From: Pseudomonadota bacterium
GTDB taxonomy: Bacteria > Verrucomicrobiota > Verrucomicrobiia > Chthoniobacterales > UBA6821
Length of the DNA: 6,781 nucleotides
Assembly: GCA_009928265.1 (NCBI GenBank)
Contig: RFPR01000116.1
Span: 1-6,781, forward strand
Direction: 5' to 3'
Below are positions 1-5,929 of the stretch, piece after piece. Position 1 is the first letter of the stretch, and every line of letters starts with the position of its first letter. Made by a program: the position numbers and the translations under genes. The notes beneath the pieces were generated by a model, which saw nothing but the letters and a program-made list of their open reading frames with translations, was not told the origin of the DNA and searched no databases.

Positions 1-1134
1 GGAGCAAGCGTCGGAGGGGATTCCTACAACGGGACGGGTGGCGGAGCGACGGCGCTCTCCGGATCAGGGCTGAATCTGGGAGTCGAGAATCTCAGCGTGG
101 AAAGTGCCCAGAACGCCCTGACCACCGCAATGAAGGGCGCGAGCAGAACCTTCAAAAGTCTCAGTCAACTCGATGCATTCGCCAACGAAATCATCCGCGA
201 TGTCAACGAGGGGGTGAAGGTTTACAAATTCCTTCTCGAGAAAGAAGAGTTGGAAAGCGCCGCGTCACAACTCGCTTCCCTCTTCACCAAGGGGGAGTAT
301 CTGCCGAGCGTCCGCCTCCTGACCCAGGACGAGAAGAGGAAGACCCTGGCCTATGCCCAGCTCTGCAACCGTCTGGTGAACGCCGCCAACTCGGGGAACA
401 TCGATGTCCTGACCGATGTTGTGGACAAGATGAAGAAGATGAATCCCAGCTTCGACGACGCGGAGATCCACGCGAAACTCGAGGGGGTCAAGACCGCCAG
501 CAGGTTGCTCGTGGCACAGGCGAGGGTAGCCGCGGCAAGGGGGGATCTGCAGTCTGTCCAGACTCAGATCACCCGGGCAGCTGCGCTTTGGCCCAACAAT
601 CCCGACATCTCCAATTTCTCGGCGGATATGGGCAAAGTATCAGAAAAGGCCAGTCCGCAGGTTCAGGCATTGAGTGATTTCGATCAACTGTATGGTCAGA
701 AAAACTACCGTGCCATTTACGAGGGGATTGATCGCTTCGGTGTTGCCGTGGCTGCCGATGATTCCGCGAAAGCCGCTAATCGTAAGGCAATGATTCAAGA
801 GGTTCGCAACAGAATGATGGAGGTGGAAAAGGCCATCATGAAAGCGCAGGAGGTCGACCGACGCGGAGACCATGCCGGAGCTTGGGAAGGCCTAGAGATC
901 GCTTTTGAAAAGTATCCTGACGATCCCAAGCTCACTCAGATGAGGGCGGATCTCACCACGCAGGCCTCCGATTTCGTCCATGACATCCGTCAGGCCAAGG
1001 CCTTGGAGGAGAAGAAGGATTACGGCTCGTCGCTGGCTTGGTATCTTCGTTCCCAAAGCCGCTACCCGATGAGCGATCTTTCCAAACAGGGCATCCAGCG
1101 GGTCGTGAAGCAGATTCTTCCCGACGCCAACTGA
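1..1134 (+). CDS. TPR-like helical-repeat protein, 3' part (5' end outside the window)
   Basis: The reading frame is open from the first base to a TGA at 1132-1134, giving 377 visible residues. A GTG at 97 could be a start, but no convincing Shine-Dalgarno precedes it and the frame upstream encodes a plausible Gly/Ser-rich linker (GGDSYNGTGGGATALSGSG), so I treat the gene as truncated by the window edge. The rest is predicted almost wholly alpha-helical. By eye there are about five degenerate TPR-like units, at visible residues 117-153, 171-204, 227-263, 279-314 and 331-363. The clearest share an A..xxxRGDxxxA...(L/F)xxxPxxP pattern, for example ARGDLQSV...WPNNPD and RRGDHAGAW...KYPDDPK. Such repeats usually mediate protein-protein contacts. 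No enzymatic motif or transmembrane segment is visible, and the specific function is unknown. It converges on the next gene with 48 bp between them; no obvious terminator hairpin was seen there. Confidence 0.8.
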   Translation, partial: GASVGGDSYNGTGGGATALSGSGLNLGVENLSVESAQNALTTAMKGASRTFKSLSQLDAFANEIIRDVNEGVKVYKFLLEKEELESAASQLASLFTKGEYLPSVRLLTQDEKRKTLAYAQLCNRLVNAANSGNIDVLTDVVDKMKKMNPSFDDAEIHAKLEGVKTASRLLVAQARVAAARGDLQSVQTQITRAAALWPNNPDISNFSADMGKVSEKASPQVQALSDFDQLYGQKNYRAIYEGIDRFGVAVAADDSAKAANRKAMIQEVRNRMMEVEKAIMKAQEVDRRGDHAGAWEGLEIAFEKYPDDPKLTQMRADLTTQASDFVHDIRQAKALEEKKDYGSSLAWYLRSQSRYPMSDLSKQGIQRVVKQILPDAN

Positions 1135-1182
1135 AGCATCGGGCCACGGGGAAGCGTCGGAAATGGCGATCCCGCGAAACCT

Positions 1183-2268
1183 TTATTCCCAATTGGAGTA
1201 TGGCTCGATCGCGCGGGCCGCGGTCTCGGATCTGAGGAATGCCGCGCGCTCCTCCTGCGTGCCGAAAAGATAGAGCGCATAGCCTCCGAAGCCACCGCCG
1301 CAGTATTTGCGGCCGACGCATCCCTGAGCCTCGGGGAGAGGTGACATCCCTTCGCCGAGTTGGACGGCGTAGGAGGCCGCGATCCCCTTGCCGAGCGTGG
1401 CGACATCACCCTTGAGAACACCCTCCCGGGCGATGTGGCCGGCCTTTCCGATCGCCGCATAATCCCGTTTCTGATCGGCCATGGAGGGAGTGTCGTGCGA
1501 TTTCCCGCTCCACCAGAGAGCCATCAGTCCACGAAGCATGGATCCGTCATTCTTGAACTCGAGGGAGGGTTTCTGCCCGCTTCGCCAGACGCAGAGCCCG
1601 GTCTCGCGGATCACCGCGGGATCCTGCCAGCCGACACCGAGATCGATCTCCTCCTCGACTCCCGTATTGCCGTTGAGGAGAGCCCAGGCGCCGCTGCCAC
1701 CCAGTCCGGCATTGCGCTCATAGCCCCAGTCCCGCAGCGAGACCTTGGGTTGGATGGCACAGTTGACGATGAAATCGCCGGGCCGTGCATGACGCGGCAC
1801 ATCGAGCCACCCTCCCGCGAAATCGACGCGCAGCGGGGCATCCTTCGGAGCCCGGATCCATTTCACTAACTGGGACGTGGAGACGGGTTCATATTGGGGA
1901 GGGGTCTTGGGGAGGATGATGTACTCAGCCCCGACCTGGGTGCAGAGTTCCCGCTTGATTGCGCCATACTGGTCATCCTCGGTGACGGCCAGAATGGTGG
2001 GCTTGAGCCGAAGGAAGTCATCCTTGAAGTCGAGACCGTGTTCGGTGCCCTTGCCGATGACGACTTGGTCGATCATGTCGAGTGCCTCAAGAATCCCCTT
2101 TTTGTGCTCGTCGGGGAGCGATGAACGTCGTTGCTTGTGCGCCCAGAGCACCTCCTCGGAGGCGAAGGAAACAGTGAGAAAATCCCCCAGTGCTTTGGCC
2201 TCGCGGAAGAACTGCACATGGCCCGCATGGATGATGTCGTAGCAACCGGAGACGAAGACGTGACGCAT
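1183..2268 (-). CDS. Bifunctional HxGH nucleotidyltransferase / GHMP sugar-kinase-like protein
   Basis: 361 residues from ATG (2266-2268) to TAA. Residues 1-138 form a cytidylyltransferase-type Rossmann domain: VFVSGCYDIIHAGHVQFF carries the nucleotide-binding HAGH (14-17), RRSSLPDEHKKGILEAL (47-63) follows, and PVSTSQLVKWI (128-138) matches the C-terminal (S)ST motif of HldE-C/TagD-type enzymes. Residues 144-361 resemble GHMP kinases of the HddA/fucokinase type. Motif 1 is APLRVDFAGGWLDVP (144-157), the Gly/Ser-rich phosphate loop is GLGGSGAWALLNG (188-200), WQDP has Asp216 at the likely catalytic Asp position, SGKSHDT (254-260) starts the C-terminal part, and motif 3 is GGGFGGYALYLF (324-335). 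The likely role is cytoplasmic phosphorylation and nucleotidyl transfer on a sugar or heptose phosphate for a nucleotide sugar. Substrate and nucleotide are not deducible. The kinase half is much shorter than the usual 300-350 residues, so its activity is uncertain. Only a weak GGTGGA-like site precedes the start. Confidence 0.85.
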   Translation of the reverse strand: MRHVFVSGCYDIIHAGHVQFFREAKALGDFLTVSFASEEVLWAHKQRRSSLPDEHKKGILEALDMIDQVVIGKGTEHGLDFKDDFLRLKPTILAVTEDDQYGAIKRELCTQVGAEYIILPKTPPQYEPVSTSQLVKWIRAPKDAPLRVDFAGGWLDVPRHARPGDFIVNCAIQPKVSLRDWGYERNAGLGGSGAWALLNGNTGVEEEIDLGVGWQDPAVIRETGLCVWRSGQKPSLEFKNDGSMLRGLMALWWSGKSHDTPSMADQKRDYAAIGKAGHIAREGVLKGDVATLGKGIAASYAVQLGEGMSPLPEAQGCVGRKYCGGGFGGYALYLFGTQEERAAFLRSETAARAIEPYSNWE

Positions 2269-2301
2269 TCTTCCACCATGCCTCTAGGATTTCCCCCAGA
2301 C

Positions 2302-2307
2302 AAGGAG
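2302..2307 (+). promoter_or_regulatory. Ribosome binding site deciding a TTG start for the porin
   Basis: AAGGAG lies three bases before TTG 2311, which opens the frame with Met-Lys-Lys-Thr-Gly, a typical signal-peptide n-region. The alternatives are ATG 2278, with no Shine-Dalgarno and an unpromising leader, and ATG 2377, with only C/T-rich sequence upstream. The spacing of three is shorter than the usual 5-9, so the choice is favoured rather than certain. Confidence 0.5.
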
Positions 2308-2310
2308 TCG

Positions 2311-3864
2311 TTGAAAAAAACGGGTTGCTTCCACATCTGTGGGAGGGTTTTCTCATGGACTCAACCTATCCCCCTCATGCTCCTGCCGATCCTCCTCGCG
2401 GCGGCCACCGCCGTTTCCGTCCCCGAAGCCTCCACACATCAATCCGGCCCTTCCCTCAAGGTCATGACCGTCAGGGTTCCCATGCCCAAGTTCATCACCG
2501 AAAGGGAGGAACTCAGGTTCGACATCCCCTACCAGATTCCGGAACTCAACTGGGCGAACCAGCGCTTTTGGGATCCTTATGAGAGCCAGCGCAACAACAC
2601 GAAAAACTGGTTCCAATCCGACTACGCCACGCTGAACTGGTTTGGTTTTCGCGACACACTCTCCTCCAAAGGCCTCGATATCTCTGCAAGCTACACCTCC
2701 GATCTGGCCGGAAATCCGGTCGGAGGGCAGAAAGCAGGCTTCACCTACTGCGACAACTTCACCATCGACCTCGAGTTCCAGACCGAGCCTCTACTCGGAT
2801 GGCATGGAGGCACGCTCAGTGTCATCGGGATCGACCGCAACGGCAACAATCTCACCGCCCAGAACATCGGCAACCAGTTCACCGTCCAGCAGGTCTACGG
2901 CGGTACCGGCTTCATTTTCTATGGACTCGCTTACAACCAGCGCTTCCTCGACGACAGGGTAAGCATCAAGTTCGGACGCATGGCAGCCGGTGATGATTTC
3001 GCCTCATCCCCCTTCTACTGGCTCTACATGAACAACGGAATCGATGGAAACCCCCAGTCCCTCCCCGTGAACAACAACTTCTCCACGTATCCTTGGGCCG
3101 TTTGGGGCTCGCGTATCAGGGCTCTGACTACATCAACCACCGAAGCGATGCTTGGCGTTTATCAGGTCGCCCCGCAGACCGCCAAATCCTACCTGCACGG
3201 ATTCGACTGGGAGATGAATGGAGGAGACGGGGTCATGGTAATCGCCCAGTACGGATGGGCCCCCGAGTTCTTCAAGCCTTCGGGTACTCCTGCAGCCAAT
3301 CGTGATGATAAGTCGGTGGTGGACGGCAAGAAGTTCGCCGCACCAAGCACCGACGCCGTGCCCCACGGACTGCCGGGCCACTACTGGATGGGTGGTTACT
3401 ACTCCACCTACTCCTATTCCCAGTGGCAGAGCACACAGAAGCAAAACGGCTCCTACTCGCTCTACTGTCATTTCGACCAGATGCTCTACCGGATGGATCC
3501 CTACAAGGATACGGGTCTCTCAGCTTGGGGCGCCTTCATGCTCACTCCGCAACAGAACACTGCCAAGATGCCGTTCCAGTATAATGGTGGCTTGGTCTAC
3601 ACCGGCATGATTCCGTCGCGCCCACGCGATCTCACGATCTTTGGCGTGGCCTACGGCAACTTCAGCGACAACTACGCCGCGGCCAAACAGACCACGCTCG
3701 GCGGTACGGCCAGCTACGAACTTGCATGGGAAGGTGGTTACCGCGTCAATCTGACCAAGTTCGCCTACATCCAGCCCGACGTGCAGTGGATCATTAACCC
3801 CGGCGGTACGGGAACGATCCCCAATGCCCTTGTGCTCGGTGCCCAGATCGGAGTGACGTTCTAG
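2311..3864 (+). CDS. OprB-family carbohydrate-selective outer-membrane porin
   Basis: 517 residues from TTG 2311 to TAG 3862-3864. A signal peptide is visible: Lys2-Lys3, a hydrophobic core at about 20-36 (PIPLMLLPILLAAATAVS), and probable cleavage near 36-40. The n-region is long, so ATG 2377 (Met23) is a possible alternative start. The mature protein shows the OprB pattern: GLDISASYTSDLAGNPVGG (121-139), an alternating hydrophobic stretch with LGWHGGTLSVIGI (162-174), an IGNQF segment (187-191), YNQRFLDDRVSIKFGRMAAGDDF (208-230), many aromatic residues, and a terminal Phe (GAQIGVTF), the signature of Bam-assembled beta-barrels. OprB proteins form channels for glucose and other sugars across the outer membrane; the substrate here is unknown. 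The gene is divergent from the transferase/kinase gene with only 42 bp between starts, so its promoter probably lies within that gene's 5' end. A stem-loop overlaps the stop codon. Confidence 0.9.
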   Translation: MKKTGCFHICGRVFSWTQPIPLMLLPILLAAATAVSVPEASTHQSGPSLKVMTVRVPMPKFITEREELRFDIPYQIPELNWANQRFWDPYESQRNNTKNWFQSDYATLNWFGFRDTLSSKGLDISASYTSDLAGNPVGGQKAGFTYCDNFTIDLEFQTEPLLGWHGGTLSVIGIDRNGNNLTAQNIGNQFTVQQVYGGTGFIFYGLAYNQRFLDDRVSIKFGRMAAGDDFASSPFYWLYMNNGIDGNPQSLPVNNNFSTYPWAVWGSRIRALTTSTTEAMLGVYQVAPQTAKSYLHGFDWEMNGGDGVMVIAQYGWAPEFFKPSGTPAANRDDKSVVDGKKFAAPSTDAVPHGLPGHYWMGGYYSTYSYSQWQSTQKQNGSYSLYCHFDQMLYRMDPYKDTGLSAWGAFMLTPQQNTAKMPFQYNGGLVYTGMIPSRPRDLTIFGVAYGNFSDNYAAAKQTTLGGTASYELAWEGGYRVNLTKFAYIQPDVQWIINPGGTGTIPNALVLGAQIGVTF

Positions 3865-3887
3865 CAGGGCTCTGACTTGCTAGAACG
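3857..3887 (+). terminator. Strong stem-loop overlapping the porin stop codon (no U-tract)
   Basis: The bases CGTTCTAGCA (3857-3866) and TGCTAGAACG (3878-3887) are a perfect 10-bp inverted repeat. One G-U and one G-C pair add inward, giving a 12-bp stem with the 7-base loop GCTCTGA (3869-3875). The TAG stop (3862-3864) lies in the left arm. No T-run follows on either strand, so this is not a classical intrinsic terminator. It could be a 3'-end stabilising hairpin, a partial terminator, or a palindromic protein-binding site. Confidence 0.45.
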
Positions 3888-3908
3888 AGGTAGATAGGCT
3901 AACGGCTG

Positions 3909-3926
3909 TCAGACTGTTAGGTCTGA
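3909..3926 (+). terminator. Weak stem-loop between the convergent porin and nucleosidase genes
   Basis: TCAGAC (3909-3914) pairs with GTCTGA (3921-3926) around the 6-base loop TGTTAG, followed by AAAAG on the plus strand. An overlapping alternative stem, CTAAC (3899-3903) with GTTAG (3916-3920), uses the loop bases. No T-run follows. The position between two convergent genes is where a bidirectional terminator would be expected, but six base pairs is weak evidence. Confidence 0.25.
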
Positions 3927-3987
3927 AAAGCTGTTACGAAAAACTTGCCCATCGACAGAGAAGTCACCTTCTCCCCCTGACCCGCAT

Positions 3988-4722
3988 TCACTGTGCCAAG
4001 GAGCGCAACGCGTGCCTCACCGTCTCTGCGCAGGCTTTGGAGGCTGATTCCTCCACGAATTTCGCAAAGTCGATATGGGCGCTTCCATCGGCGCTGTCGG
4101 AAATGACCCGCATCACGCCCACCGGAATTCCTGCCGCCCGGCAGACTTGGGCAATGGCCGCCGACTCCATATCGGCACAGACCGCATGGGGGAGGGGATC
4201 CAGCACCCCATTGCGCGCCTCGGTGCTGGAAAGGAACTGATCGCCGCTGACCACTAGGCCCTCGACCAACTTGGCTTTCTCGAGGCCCGGCGGCCTCGCG
4301 GTTGACAGCATCGTTTTGGCGGCCTCGAAGAGAAGGTTGCGCAGATCGGCATCAGCTTTGATCTCAGAATATCCCTCAAAGGGAATGACATGCCTTGGAA
4401 AGAGAGGCCTAGCATCCATGTCATGCTGCACAAAGGAGTCGCCGATGACCACATCCCCAACCTTCAAACCCTCGGCGAGTCCACCTGAGACACCTGTTAC
4501 CAGAAGGCGCGAGATTCGTGCCTGGCAGGCCATCAGGGTGGCCGCATGGGTGGCGTTCACCTTGCCACATCCGCACAGTACCAAGGCTACATTCTCCCCC
4601 TCGAGCGTTCCGTAGAGGATTTCACGACCGGCGATCTTTTCGCTGGAGTCGTGATCCAGTGAGTCTGCCAGATCGCGAAACTCCGATTCCATGGCGGCGA
4701 TGATCCCGGTTGGGTAGTGCAT
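3988..4722 (-). CDS. mtnN: 5'-methylthioadenosine/S-adenosylhomocysteine nucleosidase
   Basis: 244 residues from ATG (4720-4722) to TGA. The enzyme cleaves the N-glycosidic bond of methylthioadenosine and S-adenosylhomocysteine to release adenine, acting in the cytoplasm in methionine salvage and removal of SAM by-products. Key residues of the E. coli family member are visible: Glu12 in GIIAAMESE, Glu186 in CADMESAAIAQVC, and Asp209 in MRVISDSAD, matching E. coli E12, E174 and D197. Also present are CGCGKVNATHAATL (50-63), VTGVSGGLAEGLKVGDVVIGD (75-95) and GLVVSGDQFLSS (155-166). With this start Glu12 falls at exactly the E. coli position, and the length is close to the usual 230-240, so I prefer it. 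The frame stays open upstream to TTG 4860; a GTG at 4842 with AGGAGG six bases before it would add 40 basic, low-homology residues. Futalosine hydrolase (MqnB), a relative, is a less likely alternative. The gene is divergent from gnd. Confidence 0.9.
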   Translation of the reverse strand: MHYPTGIIAAMESEFRDLADSLDHDSSEKIAGREILYGTLEGENVALVLCGCGKVNATHAATLMACQARISRLLVTGVSGGLAEGLKVGDVVIGDSFVQHDMDARPLFPRHVIPFEGYSEIKADADLRNLLFEAAKTMLSTARPPGLEKAKLVEGLVVSGDQFLSSTEARNGVLDPLPHAVCADMESAAIAQVCRAAGIPVGVMRVISDSADGSAHIDFAKFVEESASKACAETVRHALRSLAQ

Positions 4723-4838
4723 GCCGCCGAGCCTAGCCTCTGATTTTCGTTCATCCAGCCCGGACCTTGTTGCAAAAGTCCTGATTGTTTCTCCAAGCCG
4801 CGCTTGACGGGGCGTGCTTCCTCTGTGATGAGAGGGGT

Positions 4839-4854
4839 TCACATTCACCCTCCT
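4839..4854 (-). promoter_or_regulatory. Consensus Shine-Dalgarno with ATG-TGA start-stop / alternative GTG start
   Basis: On the minus strand AGGAGG (complement of 4849-4854) is followed after four bases by ATG-TGA (4844-4839), a start codon immediately followed by a stop. After six bases it is followed by a GTG (4842-4840) in the nucleosidase frame. It lies about 120 nt upstream of the preferred nucleosidase start. It may be the true start, a translated leader or start-stop element, or chance. Confidence 0.3.
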
Positions 4855-4882
4855 CTTCAAGGAACAACTAGGAATCTATCAT

Positions 4883-5902
4883 ATGCGTATCGGAATGGTC
4901 GGCCTCGGCCGCATGGGAGCCAACATGGTCCTCCGTCTCATCAAGGCGGGTCACGAAGTAGTCGTTTGGGATCGCAGCGAGGCTGCGGTCAAGGATCTTG
5001 CCTCCAAGGGGGCAATTGCCGCCGCCGATCAGGCGGATCTCGTTTCCAAGCTCACAGGCCCCAAGGCTGTCTGGATGATGATTCCCGCCGCTTATGTGGA
5101 CGATACCATCGCCACCTTTGCTCCCTTGCTCGGCAAGGGAGACATCATCATCGACGGAGGCAATTCCTACTACAAGGATGACATCCGCCGCGCCAAGGAA
5201 CTCTCCGCCAAGGGCATCGAGTATGTCGATGTCGGCACCTCCGGTGGCGTTTGGGGTCTCGAGCGCGGTTACTGTGAAATGATCGGCGGATCCAAGGAAG
5301 CCGTCGGCTACCTCGACCCGATCCTCAAGGCACTCGCTCCTGGCAAAGGAGACGCTCCCGTCACCCCGGGCCGCACCCGCAAGGGGACGGCCGAGGAAGG
5401 TTACCTCCACTGTGGTCCTAACGGCGCAGGACACTTCGTCAAGATGGTTCACAACGGCATCGAGTACGGCATGATGGCCGCCTACGCCGAGGGTCTGAAC
5501 ATTCTTAAGAACGCCAACGCCGGCAAGGCGAAGCGCGAGATCGACGCCGAGACCACTCCGCTCCGCGATCCCGAGAACTACCAGTACGACCTCGATCTCC
5601 CCGAGATCACCGAGGTCTGGCGCCGCGGCAGCGTGGTGGCCAGCTGGCTGCTCGACCTCACCGCCGACGCACTTGCCCGTGATCCCGAGCTCAAGACCTT
5701 CGGCGGCCGCGTCAGCGACTCCGGCGAGGGACGCTGGACGATCCTCGCCGCGATCGAGGAGGGTGTTCCCGCTCCTGTTCTTAGCTCCGCGCTCTACGAG
5801 CGCTTCTCGAGCCGCAATCTCGCCGAGTATGCCGACAAGATCTGCTCGGCGATGCGCTTTGAGTTTGGCGGTCACCTCGAGAAACCGGCTGATTCCAAGT
5901 AA
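4883..5902 (+). CDS. gnd: 6-phosphogluconate dehydrogenase, decarboxylating, short form
   Basis: 339 residues, ATG to TAA. It oxidatively decarboxylates 6-phosphogluconate to ribulose 5-phosphate in the cytoplasmic oxidative pentose phosphate pathway. The N-terminal Rossmann fold has GLGRMG (7-12). Substrate and catalytic motifs follow: DGGNSYYKDDIRRAKEL (91-107), VGTSGGVWGLERGYCEMIGG (117-136), and CGPNGAGHFVKMVHNGIEYG (177-196). Here Lys187, Asn191 and Glu194 correspond to the catalytic Lys183, Asn187 and Glu190 of the sheep enzyme. A family-typical GRVSDSGEGRW (275-285) lies in the C-terminal helical domain. At 339 residues it belongs to the short GntZ/YqeC-like class rather than the roughly 470-residue class. 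Strand beta-2 ends in WDRS (29-32); an acidic residue there often goes with NAD rather than NADP, as discussed in the findings. An AGGAA-like site lies about eight bases before the start. zwf follows after 27 nt, suggesting one operon. Confidence 0.95.
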   Translation: MRIGMVGLGRMGANMVLRLIKAGHEVVVWDRSEAAVKDLASKGAIAAADQADLVSKLTGPKAVWMMIPAAYVDDTIATFAPLLGKGDIIIDGGNSYYKDDIRRAKELSAKGIEYVDVGTSGGVWGLERGYCEMIGGSKEAVGYLDPILKALAPGKGDAPVTPGRTRKGTAEEGYLHCGPNGAGHFVKMVHNGIEYGMMAAYAEGLNILKNANAGKAKREIDAETTPLRDPENYQYDLDLPEITEVWRRGSVVASWLLDLTADALARDPELKTFGGRVSDSGEGRWTILAAIEEGVPAPVLSSALYERFSSRNLAEYADKICSAMRFEFGGHLEKPADSK

Positions 5903-5929
5903 TCCCGAAACACCCAGCCACCCGCCGTC

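Noticed and set aside
1135..1182. Searched for a bidirectional terminator between the first two convergent genes
   Set aside because: No stem longer than about four base pairs and no T-run were found.
1360..2242. Several open frames of 80-169 codons on the plus strand opposite the transferase/kinase gene
   Set aside because: They have no recognisable domain, lie wholly inside a gene with clear conserved motifs, and look like shadows of it.
2131..2310. Upstream in-frame extension of the porin reading frame
   Set aside because: It overlaps the start of the divergent transferase gene and encodes no signal peptide at its N-terminus; secretion requires a start near 2311 or 2377.
4804..4832. Possible gnd promoter: TTGACG with GATGAG 17 bp later
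   Set aside because: The -35 match is good but the -10 element matches TATAAT poorly; no better -10 was found at an acceptable spacing.
4820..4835. Small inverted repeat CCTCT-GTGATG-AGAGG upstream of gnd
   Set aside because: Five base pairs (seven with G-U on one strand) are expected by chance; no neighbouring element supports a function.
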